Assembly (NCBI GenBank): GCA_023266355.1
Contig: JAHFQM010000003.1
Location: forward strand, 310,001-374,000
DNA from: Aquabacterium sp.
Lineage (GTDB): Bacteria; Pseudomonadota; Gammaproteobacteria; Burkholderiales; Burkholderiaceae_C
DNA length: 64,000 bases
Direction of reading: 5' to 3'
Numbering within the stretch: position 1 is the stretch's first letter; every line of letters starts with the position of its first letter. Shown one piece after another: positions 30,308-38,570 of the stretch. The position numbers and the translations under genes were made by a program. The notes beneath the pieces were generated by a model. It saw nothing but the letters and a program-made list of their open reading frames with translations. It had not been told where the DNA came from and did no database searches.

Positions 30308-31210
30308 TCAAACGCCGTGGTCCTTGAACCAGTCGGACGCCAGCTTCTGCGCGTAGGTCGCCGCGCCCTTGTCGTAGGTGGGGCGGTAGTCGGCGTTGAA
30401 GCCATGGCTCACGTTGGGGAACACGACGATTTCCGAGCCGCTGCCCGACTTCGCAATGGCGGCGCGCATCTGGTCCACCACGGCCATCGGGATGAAGGCA
30501 TCGGTGCCCGCGTACAGGCCCAGCACGGGCACCTTGATCTCGGCGCCGATGTCCACCGGGTCGGCCGGTTTGATGTCCGACTTCATGCCGTTGAGCAGGC
30601 CGTAGTAAGCCACCGCGGCCTTGAGCTGCGGGTTGTGGCGGGCGTAGATCCAGGCGGTGCGGCCGCCCCAGCAGAAGCCCACCAGGCCCACGCGGCTGGT
30701 GTCGGCATGGCCACTGGCTTTGGCGAAGGCCACGGCGGCGTCCAGGTCAGCGCAAACCTGCGCGTCGGGCACCTTGATGACCACCTGGCCCAGGATGGCC
30801 GCGATGTCCGCCATCTTGGAGACATCGCCCTGGCGCGCGAACATCTCGGGGGCGATGGCGTAGTAACCCATCTTGGCGTAGCGGCGGCACATGTCCTTGA
30901 TGTGCTCGTGCACGCCGAAGATTTCCTGCACCACCAGGATCACCGGGTACTTGCCGGGCTTGGACGGCACGGCGCGGTAGGCCGGGATCTTGCCGTCGGC
31001 CACGGGGATCTGCACCTCGCCCGCCGTCAGGCCTTTGCTGTCGGTCGTGATGGCCTGGGCCAGCACCGGCTGCGCGGCCACGGCAAAGCCGGTGGCCAGG
31101 GTGGTGACGAAGAAGGTGCGGCGGCTCACGCCCGCGGGCACGGCCGAGGCGGCGGCCAATTCGGGGTTCTGGAAGTCGATCGGCTTGACGCCGTAGTCCA
31201 TCAGCTTCAT
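30308..31210 (-). CDS. Tat-exported dienelactone hydrolase family protein
   Basis: 300 residues. A twin-arginine signal (SRRTFF near residue 29, then a hydrophobic run ending PVLAQA) predicts folded export to the periplasm. The catalytic triad follows the dienelactone hydrolase pattern: nucleophile cysteine in VGLVGFCWGGRT, aspartate in YAGTDAFIP, histidine in NVSHGFNADYRP. Periplasmic relatives are widespread in proteobacteria with unknown substrates. It lies upstream of arsA with about 20 bp between them, suggesting one transcript. Confidence 0.9.
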   Translation of the reverse strand: MKLMDYGVKPIDFQNPELAAASAVPAGVSRRTFFVTTLATGFAVAAQPVLAQAITTDSKGLTAGEVQIPVADGKIPAYRAVPSKPGKYPVILVVQEIFGVHEHIKDMCRRYAKMGYYAIAPEMFARQGDVSKMADIAAILGQVVIKVPDAQVCADLDAAVAFAKASGHADTSRVGLVGFCWGGRTAWIYARHNPQLKAAVAYYGLLNGMKSDIKPADPVDIGAEIKVPVLGLYAGTDAFIPMAVVDQMRAAIAKSGSGSEIVVFPNVSHGFNADYRPTYDKGAATYAQKLASDWFKDHGV

Positions 31211-31402
31211 GCGGGAATCCTCAAGGAATGGGAGTGGGTGGGGAGCATCGTTGCCACAAGCATTGGAGCAGCAAGCCCAAGGCCTTGCAAGGCGCGCACC
31301 TTTTTGACATGCGACAAGGCTGCCTCAGAGCTGCCATGTGATCGTCACACGGCCACACCAGACTGAAACCTCGACCAACACGGAACACCAGGGAAGCAAG
31401 CG

Positions 31403-33439
31403 ATGCAGAAAAGTCAGGCAGTGGCCATGCTGGGCCAGCGGGGGCTGATGATGCCCGTGTGGGTCAACGCGGCACTGGCCGCCAACGACCGGCTCAAGCT
31501 GTACCTCAGCGTGCTGCAGGCCGCCGTGGCCCACGCCGAGCACCCCGAGCGCGAGGCCCTGGACCTGAGCCGCGAGCTGACCGCGCTCGGCCTGGGCTCG
31601 GCCACCTGGCTGCACGAACTGCCTGCGGGCGCCAGCCGGGTGGGTGGCGATGGCGAGGGCGACGTCCTGCTCATCCCCGAACTCGACCGCCTGGTGGCCG
31701 CGCTCAACGACGACCTGGCCATCATGGCCCGGCCCGTGCTGGAGTCCAGCACCACCGACGCCGAGCCCCACCTGCGCGTGCACCAGTGGCAGGCCTGGCT
31801 CGACGCCCTGCACGGCGAACAGCTTGACCGCCACCAGCTGCGCAGCCTGACGCACGGCAAGCGCCCGGCGCATGGCCATGCCCACAGCCACGCACACAAG
31901 CACGCCGCCGATGTCGATGACCTCGACGACACCCCCGACGACAGCCTGCACCTGCTCATCATGGACCTGCACAAGGCCATCAACCGCCTGGCCGCCGACC
32001 TGGCCAGCGAGGTGATCGCCGGGGCACATGTCTGGCAGCTGGCCGACGACGACCGCCCCCTGGTCGAGGCCTTCATGCGCGGCCTCAACCGCACGGCGCC
32101 GCTGAAGTTCGACCACCCGGGCCTGGACACCGCCGCCACGCGCGACGGCGACCGCCTGCTGCTGCAAAACGACATCGGCACCAACGACGCCCACGTGCTC
32201 GTCATCAACGTGCAGGGCCTGGCCATCACCCTCACCTACTCCGACCTGCACCGCACCCGCTTCGCCTTCTTCCAGTCCCTGCTCAACCCGCTGGGTGCGA
32301 GTTGGTCGGACATGTCCTCGCGCGTGGCGCCCGACCTCAACGAGGGCCAGGCCTACACCGTGGGCAACGCCCGTTTCGCCTGCGAGGACCGCATCCGCCT
32401 GGCGCGCACGCTCGAAGGCATCGGCGCGGCCATCGTCTTCCTGATCGACTGGAACCGCGCCCGCAAGCGCCTGGTCAACTTCGTGGACAAGGAAGGCGCC
32501 ATGGCCGTGCTGACCGCCGCCGCCGAAAACGAGGTCGGCCACATGGCCTGGCTGAAAGCCGGTGGCGAACGCCTGATCTTCGGCGCCATGCAGGCCGTGG
32601 GCAGCGGCACCTTCCGCATCGGCGACCGCCTCGACGAGGTGCTGGGCGAGACGCAGGCGCGCACCTTCCTGCTCGACGTCATGCGCCTGGCCACCCAGGC
32701 CCTGATGAACGGCCAGCCCATCGCCCTGGTGGCCGACGAAACCCGCATGCTGCTGGCCCGCCAGGTGCAGCGCCGCACCACCGAGTTCGACCTGCTCGAC
32801 GAGCACGCCGCCTATTGCCAGACCCTGGCCCAGGCCGTCAGCGATGCGTTGGACCACGGCCACGACGGCCTGCGCGAGGTCGCCGCCGACGTGGCCGCCC
32901 GCGCCAAGGCCTGGGAGCGCCGCGCCGACCACATCGTCATGCAGGCCCGCGACGAGGCCACCCGCCTGCCGCGCTGGCAGCCCGTGGCGCGCCTGCTGAC
33001 CATCTCCGACGATGTGGCCGACGCGCTGGAAGAAGCCGCCTTCATGCTCAGCCTCATCGCCGACCACCACCAGAAGGGCTGGACGGCCGAGGTGCGCCAG
33101 GCCCTGTCCAAGCTGGCGCAAACGGTGTTGCAGGCCACCCAAGACCACATCCGCGCACTCGCCATCGCCCGCCACCTGGGCGAACAGGGCGAGCCCGGCC
33201 TGAGCGACGACGGCGACGCCTTCCTCGCCGCCACCTGGGCCGTGCTGCGTGCCGAGCGCCAGTGTGACGACCTGCTGCGCCAGGCCCGCCGCGCCATCCT
33301 GCACGCGGTGGAAGACGCGCCCTCGCTGATGCTGGCCAACGACCTGGCGATGACGCTGGAGCTGGCCTCCGACCGCCTGCTGTCGGCCAGCTACGCGCTG
33401 CGCGAAGTGGTGTTCAACAAGGCCGGAGCCGCGACATGA
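31403..33439 (+). CDS. Large protein with C-terminal PhoU/DUF47-like domain and His-rich segment
   Basis: 678 residues. Residues 1-430 are not recognised; they include a histidine-rich stretch around residues 153-165 (GHAHSHAHKH) that could bind metal. The last 230 residues form a helical bundle like PhoU/DUF47, with WERRADHIVMQARDE and ISDDVADALEEAAFM matching the metal-binding ExxxD and DDxxD motifs. PhoU/DUF47 proteins regulate phosphate uptake. There is no signal peptide. It overlaps the next gene by ATGA (33436-33439), so the two proteins are probably made in fixed ratio and work together. ATG 31403 follows a weak GGGAAG. Confidence 0.72.
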   Translation: MQKSQAVAMLGQRGLMMPVWVNAALAANDRLKLYLSVLQAAVAHAEHPEREALDLSRELTALGLGSATWLHELPAGASRVGGDGEGDVLLIPELDRLVAALNDDLAIMARPVLESSTTDAEPHLRVHQWQAWLDALHGEQLDRHQLRSLTHGKRPAHGHAHSHAHKHAADVDDLDDTPDDSLHLLIMDLHKAINRLAADLASEVIAGAHVWQLADDDRPLVEAFMRGLNRTAPLKFDHPGLDTAATRDGDRLLLQNDIGTNDAHVLVINVQGLAITLTYSDLHRTRFAFFQSLLNPLGASWSDMSSRVAPDLNEGQAYTVGNARFACEDRIRLARTLEGIGAAIVFLIDWNRARKRLVNFVDKEGAMAVLTAAAENEVGHMAWLKAGGERLIFGAMQAVGSGTFRIGDRLDEVLGETQARTFLLDVMRLATQALMNGQPIALVADETRMLLARQVQRRTTEFDLLDEHAAYCQTLAQAVSDALDHGHDGLREVAADVAARAKAWERRADHIVMQARDEATRLPRWQPVARLLTISDDVADALEEAAFMLSLIADHHQKGWTAEVRQALSKLAQTVLQATQDHIRALAIARHLGEQGEPGLSDDGDAFLAATWAVLRAERQCDDLLRQARRAILHAVEDAPSLMLANDLAMTLELASDRLLSASYALREVVFNKAGAAT

Positions 33440-35088
33440 GCACGGACCACGACAGCGCCGTTTACCTGATCGGTTGTGGCGAGGCCAACGCCGCCGAACC
33501 TGCAGCCTCACCCAGCGCCGACACCATGGGCTTCAAGGCCTGGAACCTGCTGCGCATGGCCCACATCGGCCTGCGGGTGCCGCCCGCCTTCGTGCTGGGC
33601 ACGGCCTTCTGCGCCGACGCCGACAGCCGCGCGCGCGCCGGCCGGCCCGCCACCTGGGCCGAGGGCCTGCATGCGCTGGAGACCCGCTGCGGCCAGGGCC
33701 TGGGCGACCACCGCCGCCCGCTGCTGCTGTCGGTGCGCTCGGGCGCGCCCATCTCCATGCCCGGCATGATGGAGACGCTGCTCAACATCGGCCTGTGCGA
33801 CGCCACCCTGCCCGGCCTGGTGCGCCACAGCGGCAACCCGCGCCTGGCCTGGGACGCCTACCGCCGCCTGGTGGCTAGCTACGGCGAGGTCGTGGCCGGC
33901 ATCCCCGGTGAACGCTTCGAAGCCCAGGTGGCCGCGCTCACCGCCGGCCGCGACGAACGCACCCTGGACTTCGCAGAGCTGCGCACGCTCACGCAGCAGC
34001 ACCTGGCCACCTACGCCCGCGAGGCAGGCCGCCCCTTCCCGCAAGACCCAGCCGCGCAGCTGTCCGAAGCCATCACCGCCGTGCTGGCCTCCTGGCAAGC
34101 GCCCAAGGCCGTCGAGTACCGCCGCGTCAACCACCTGCCCGACACCCTGGGCACGGCCGTGACGGTGCAGACCATGGTGTTCGGCAACGCGGGCGGGCAC
34201 TCGGGCGCGGGCGTGGGCTTCACGCGCGACCCGGCCACCGGCGAGCCCCACCTCTGGGTGGACTTCCTCTTCAACGCCCAGGGCGAAGACGTGGTCTCGG
34301 GCCGCCGCAGCGCCCACGGCCACGACGCCCTGGCCAGCGTGCTGCCCAGCGCCTGGACGGCCCTGCAGGAGGCCGCCCACCAGCTGGAGCAGCACCTGGG
34401 CGACATGCAGGACTTCGAATTCACCGTGCAGGACGGCCAGCTCTACATGCTGCAGACCCGCAACGGCAAGCGCACGCCGCAGGCCGCCGCGCGCATCGCG
34501 CTGGACCTCTTCGACGAAGGCCTCATCACCGCCGAGGTGGCCCGCCAGCGCACCGCCGGGCTCACGCCGGCCATGCTGTCGCGCACCGTGGTGGTGGCCG
34601 ACAGCGGTGCCCAAACCACCCAGCCCCTGCCCGCCATCGGCAGCGCCGCCACGGCCAGCAGCGGCGTGGCCTGCGGTGAAATCGCCTTCGACGAAGCCCG
34701 TGCCCGCGCGCGCCAGGCCGCGGGCGCCACCGTCATCCTGCTGCGCCGCGACGCCGAGACCAGCGACATCGCCGCGCTCGAAGCCGCGCAAGGCCTGCTG
34801 ACCGCCCGCGGCGCCCGCACCTCGCACGCCGCCGTCGTGGCGCGCCAGATGGGCAAGGTCTGCCTGGTGGGTTGCGCCGCGCTGCACATCGACGAGGCCC
34901 AGCGCACCGCCACCTTCGACGCGCCGGCCAGCGCCCACGCCGCAGCCGGCGCCCCTGTCACCCTGCGCGAGGGCGATGTCCTCACGCTGGACGGCAACGA
35001 AGGCCGCATCTACGCCGGCGCGGTGCGCACCGTGGTCGAAGCGCCCACCGAGCTGCTGGCGCGCCTGGACCGGCTGGCCACGGCCTGA
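33436..35088 (+). CDS. PPDK-like protein: ATP-grasp plus phosphohistidine domain, no PEP/pyruvate barrel
   Basis: 550 residues. The N-terminal ATP-binding half matches pyruvate phosphate dikinase (MGFKAWNLLRMAHIGLRVPP, SVRSGAPISMPGMMETLLNIG, GNAGGHSGAGVGFTRDP, and MLQTRNGKRT). The swivelling domain carries the phosphoryl-carrier histidine H464 in ARTSHAAVVARQMGKVC. Full PPDK has about 870-900 residues with a C-terminal TIM barrel for pyruvate/PEP; here only about 85 residues follow the histidine, so the barrel is absent. The acceptor of the phosphoryl group is therefore unknown. It is translationally coupled to the PhoU/DUF47-like gene. Confidence 0.82.
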   Translation: MSTDHDSAVYLIGCGEANAAEPAASPSADTMGFKAWNLLRMAHIGLRVPPAFVLGTAFCADADSRARAGRPATWAEGLHALETRCGQGLGDHRRPLLLSVRSGAPISMPGMMETLLNIGLCDATLPGLVRHSGNPRLAWDAYRRLVASYGEVVAGIPGERFEAQVAALTAGRDERTLDFAELRTLTQQHLATYAREAGRPFPQDPAAQLSEAITAVLASWQAPKAVEYRRVNHLPDTLGTAVTVQTMVFGNAGGHSGAGVGFTRDPATGEPHLWVDFLFNAQGEDVVSGRRSAHGHDALASVLPSAWTALQEAAHQLEQHLGDMQDFEFTVQDGQLYMLQTRNGKRTPQAAARIALDLFDEGLITAEVARQRTAGLTPAMLSRTVVVADSGAQTTQPLPAIGSAATASSGVACGEIAFDEARARARQAAGATVILLRRDAETSDIAALEAAQGLLTARGARTSHAAVVARQMGKVCLVGCAALHIDEAQRTATFDAPASAHAAAGAPVTLREGDVLTLDGNEGRIYAGAVRTVVEAPTELLARLDRLATA

Positions 35089-35110
35089 GCACCGCCAGCC
35101 CCCTGCCGGG

Positions 35111-37786
35111 TCACAGGCTGAAGCGCCGGCGCACCCAGCCCATCACCGAGTGGGTCAGTGTCAGGTAGCACAGCAGGAAGCCGGCCACCCAGGGCCAGTA
35201 ATGCCAGGGCAGCGCCACCAGGCCCAGGAAGCCGGCCAGTGGCGAGTAAGGCAGCCACACGCCCACGGCGCAGATGCTCAGCGACGTGAACATCAGCGGC
35301 AGGCTGGCGCGGCTCTCCAGGAAGGGGATCTTGCCGGTGCGGATGATGTGGATGATCAGGGTCTGCGACAACAGCGACTCCACGAACCAGCCCGTGTGGA
35401 ACAGCGCCGCCTGGGCCGGCGTCTGTGCGCCAAAGCCCCAGTACATCAGCGCGTAGGTGGCGTAGTCGAAGATGGAGCTGATCGGCCCGACCATCAGCAT
35501 GAAGCCGGCGATGTGGTTGATCTCCCATTTGCGCGGCTTGAGCAGCTCCTCGTCGTCCACCGTGTCGGTCGGGATGGCCGTCTGCGAGATGTCGTAGAGC
35601 AGGTTGTTGCTCAGCACCTGGATGGGCGCCATCGGCAGGAAAGGCAGCCAGGCGCTGGCGCCCAGCACGCTGAACATGTTGCCGAAGTTGGAGCTCGCGC
35701 CCATGCGGATGTACTTCAGCAAATTGGCGAAGACCTTGCGGCCTTCGATCACGCCCTCGTCGAGCACCAGCAGGCTTTTCTCCAGCAGGATGATGTCGGC
35801 CGACTCCTTGGCGATGTCCACCGCCGTGTCCACCGAGATGCCCACGTCGGCCGCCTTCAGCGCCGGCCCGTCGTTGATGCCGTCGCCCATGTAGCCGACC
35901 ACATGGCCCTTGGCGCGCAAGGCCTCGATGACGCGGGCCTTCTGCCCCGGCGAGAGCTTGGCGAACACCTGCGTGCCTTCGACCGCCTGGCGCAGGGCCA
36001 CGTCGTTCAGGGCCTCGACCTCGTGGCCCAGCATCACCTGGCTGGCGTCCAGACCGACATCGCGGCAGACCTTGCGCGTCACCACCTCGTTGTCGCCAGT
36101 GAGGATCTTCACCGCCACGCCGTGCGCCGCCAGCGCCGCCAGGGCGGGTTTGGCCGACTCCTTGGGCGGGTCGAGGAAGGCGATGTGGCCCAGCAGGATC
36201 AGGTCGGACTCGTCGGCCACCGTCAGCGCGTGGGCCTCGGCCTGCGCGCCCTCGCTCAGGGACGGCAAAGGCTTGTAGGCGATGGCGATGACGCGGAAGC
36301 CATCCTCGTTGAGCGCGCGGCTGGCCGCCTGCACCTCGGCCAGGTGCGAGGCGTCGAGCGCGATCAGCTCGCCGCCCACCTCCGCACGGCGACAGACACT
36401 GAACACCTCTTCCACCGCGCCCTTGCAGATCAGCAGGTGCTCGTCGCCCCGCGCCAGCACCACCGACATGCGCCGGCGCTGGAAGTCGAACGGGATCTCG
36501 TCGACCTTCTGGTAGAGCCCTTGCGCGTGCAGCTTGTCGTGCACCTCGGCGTACTTCAGCACGGCCACATCGAGCAGGTTCTTCAGGCCCGACTGGTAGT
36601 GGCTGTTGAGGTAGGCGAAGTCGAGCACGCGGTCGCTGGGCTCGCCGCGCAGGTCCACGTACTTCTCCAGGATGATGTGGTCTTGCGTCAGCGTGCCGGT
36701 CTTGTCGGTGCACAACACGTCCATCGCGCCGATGTTCTGGATGGCGTCCAGGCGCTTGACGATGACCTTCTTGCGCGACATGGTCAGCGCGCCCTTGGCC
36801 AGGTTCACCGTCACCAGCATGGGCAGCATCTCGGGCGTCAGGCCCACAGCCACGGCGGTGGCGAACAACAAGGCCTCCAGCCAGTCGTGCTTGCTCAGCC
36901 CGTTGATGAGGAAGACCAGCGGCACCATCACCGCCATGAAGCGCAGCATCAGCCAGGTGAAGCGGTTGATGCCCTGCTCGAAACTGGTCTGCACCCGGTC
37001 GCCCGTGAGCGCCTGGGCGATGCCGCCGAACACGGCACGCGCGCCGGTGTGCACCACCACCGCCGTGGCCGAGCCGCTGGCCACGTTCGTTCCCATGAAG
37101 CAGGTGTTGCGCAGGGCCAGGGCGTCGTCCGCGGCGATGGCTTCGGGCGTTTCGGGCAGGCCGTGCTTCTCGGCGGGCACCGACTCGCCGGTCAGCGCCG
37201 CCTCGTTGACGAAGAAGTCGCGCGCACTCAGCACGCGCACATCGGCAGGCACCAGATCGCCGGCCGAGAGGTGCAGCACATCGCCCGGCACGAGCCGTTC
37301 GATGGGGCACTCCTGCGCCTCCTGGCCCGGCCGCAGCACCGAGGCCGTGGTGTGGACCATGGCGCGCAGGGCCGCCGCGGCCCGGCCCGAGCGGCGCTCC
37401 TGCACCAGGCCCAGGGTCAGGCTGAGCACCACCATCAGGAAGATGATGACGGCCGACTCCACGTTGCCCGACAGCACCGACACGCCCGACAGCGTCAGCA
37501 GCAGGATGTTGAGCGGGTTGACCAGGCGCCGCAACAACTGGCGCAGCATGCCGGCCTCGGCGCGCGCCCCCACGGCGTTGGGGCCATGCTGGCGCAGGCG
37601 CCGTGCGGCTTCCTCGGCGCTCAGGCCCTCGCGGTGGCTGTCCAGCGTCTGCAGGGCCGCGTCGGCGGGCTGCGCGGCCACCGCCAGCAGCGCGTGGCGG
37701 GCAGCGGCTTCCTGGGCCTGGGCAGGTGCGGGTGCGTTCGCATGGACGTTCGCACGGACATTGGCACGGGCATGATCGTGGTTCAT
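35111..37786 (-). CDS. mgtA: P-type ATPase, Mg2+-importing (MgtA/MgtB type)
   Basis: 891 residues from ATG 37786; an upstream ATG at 37831 is possible. Landmarks are the actuator TGES (NEAALTGESVPAEK), phosphorylation motif CTDKTGTLTQD, the P3B TM4 sequence VGLTPEMLPMLVTVNLA, and hinge motif MGDGINDGPALKAAD. The C-terminal six-helix region ends in a basic tail. It imports Mg2+ across the inner membrane. It is convergent with the PPDK-like gene. No long leader fits upstream (gpx is 84 bp away on the same strand), so the RNA thermometer/Mg2+ leader of enterobacterial mgtA is not seen. Confidence 0.92.
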   Translation of the reverse strand: MNHDHARANVRANVHANAPAPAQAQEAAARHALLAVAAQPADAALQTLDSHREGLSAEEAARRLRQHGPNAVGARAEAGMLRQLLRRLVNPLNILLLTLSGVSVLSGNVESAVIIFLMVVLSLTLGLVQERRSGRAAAALRAMVHTTASVLRPGQEAQECPIERLVPGDVLHLSAGDLVPADVRVLSARDFFVNEAALTGESVPAEKHGLPETPEAIAADDALALRNTCFMGTNVASGSATAVVVHTGARAVFGGIAQALTGDRVQTSFEQGINRFTWLMLRFMAVMVPLVFLINGLSKHDWLEALLFATAVAVGLTPEMLPMLVTVNLAKGALTMSRKKVIVKRLDAIQNIGAMDVLCTDKTGTLTQDHIILEKYVDLRGEPSDRVLDFAYLNSHYQSGLKNLLDVAVLKYAEVHDKLHAQGLYQKVDEIPFDFQRRRMSVVLARGDEHLLICKGAVEEVFSVCRRAEVGGELIALDASHLAEVQAASRALNEDGFRVIAIAYKPLPSLSEGAQAEAHALTVADESDLILLGHIAFLDPPKESAKPALAALAAHGVAVKILTGDNEVVTRKVCRDVGLDASQVMLGHEVEALNDVALRQAVEGTQVFAKLSPGQKARVIEALRAKGHVVGYMGDGINDGPALKAADVGISVDTAVDIAKESADIILLEKSLLVLDEGVIEGRKVFANLLKYIRMGASSNFGNMFSVLGASAWLPFLPMAPIQVLSNNLLYDISQTAIPTDTVDDEELLKPRKWEINHIAGFMLMVGPISSIFDYATYALMYWGFGAQTPAQAALFHTGWFVESLLSQTLIIHIIRTGKIPFLESRASLPLMFTSLSICAVGVWLPYSPLAGFLGLVALPWHYWPWVAGFLLCYLTLTHSVMGWVRRRFSL

Positions 37787-37870
37787 CGGACCATGCTGGA
37801 AGACACAGATGGCAGGGCCGTGACGCGGCAAGAGCCCGTCACGGTGCTCGGCGGCGGGCGTTGACCCCGA

Positions 37871-38353
37871 TCAAGCCAGCGCCCGGGCGATGTCCTCGCT
37901 CAGGCCTTTGGGCGTGTCGGTCGGGGCGTAGCGGCCCAGCACACGGCCGTCGCGGCCGACGAGGAACTTGGTGAAGTTCCATTTGATGGACTTGGTGCCC
38001 AGGATGCCCGGCGCCTCCTTGACCAACCACTGGTAGAGCGGATCGGCGTTCGCGCCATTGACGTCCACCTTGGCCATCATCGGGAAGCTCACGCCGTAGT
38101 TCAGCTGGCAGAACGAGGCAATCTCACCGTCGCTGCCAGGGTCTTGGCCACCGAACTGGTTGCAGGGAAAACCCAGCACCACCAGGCCTTGTTCGCCGTG
38201 GGTCTGCCAGAGTTTTTCGAGGCCATCGAACTGGGGCGTGAAGCCGCATTTGCTGGCGGTGTTGACGATGAGCAGCACCTTGCCGCGGTACTGGTCAAGC
38301 GGCACCGGCTGGCCGGTGATGCTGGTGGCGGTGAAGTCGTGGATCTGGCTCAT
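37871..38353 (-). CDS. Glutathione peroxidase / thioredoxin-type peroxidase (cytoplasmic)
   Basis: 160 residues. Peroxidatic cysteine in NTASKCGFTPQF, glutamine in GFPCNQFGGQDPG and tryptophan in KWNFTKFLV make up the catalytic tetrad; the cysteine in FPCNQF is the usual resolving residue. The enzyme reduces hydrogen peroxide and lipid peroxides in the cytoplasm. ATG 38353 begins right before the domain; a longer frame to 38401 adds nothing conserved. A second, exported paralogue is at 60287. Confidence 0.93.
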   Translation of the reverse strand: MSQIHDFTATSITGQPVPLDQYRGKVLLIVNTASKCGFTPQFDGLEKLWQTHGEQGLVVLGFPCNQFGGQDPGSDGEIASFCQLNYGVSFPMMAKVDVNGANADPLYQWLVKEAPGILGTKSIKWNFTKFLVGRDGRVLGRYAPTDTPKGLSEDIARALA

Positions 38354-38570
38354 GGGATGTCGCACCAAGGTTGGAAGGGTGAAGGCCCCAAGCGTAACCA
38401 ATGCTCACACGCCGCACGATCTTCTTCACGTTATCCCGCTGTGACACGCATGGTCAAAACACCGCGAAGTGCCTACACTGGGCCCTTGCGGAAAATCGTC
38501 CCAAAGCAGTCCGACAGAGACCGCAGCACCGCGCCACACCGCGCCGCCACAGGACCCGAGGAGCAAGGAC

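Noticed and set aside
35111..37786. RNA thermometer/Mg2+ riboswitch ahead of mgtA
   Set aside because: Only about 84 bp separate it from the upstream same-strand glutathione peroxidase gene end, and no M-box-like structure is visible.
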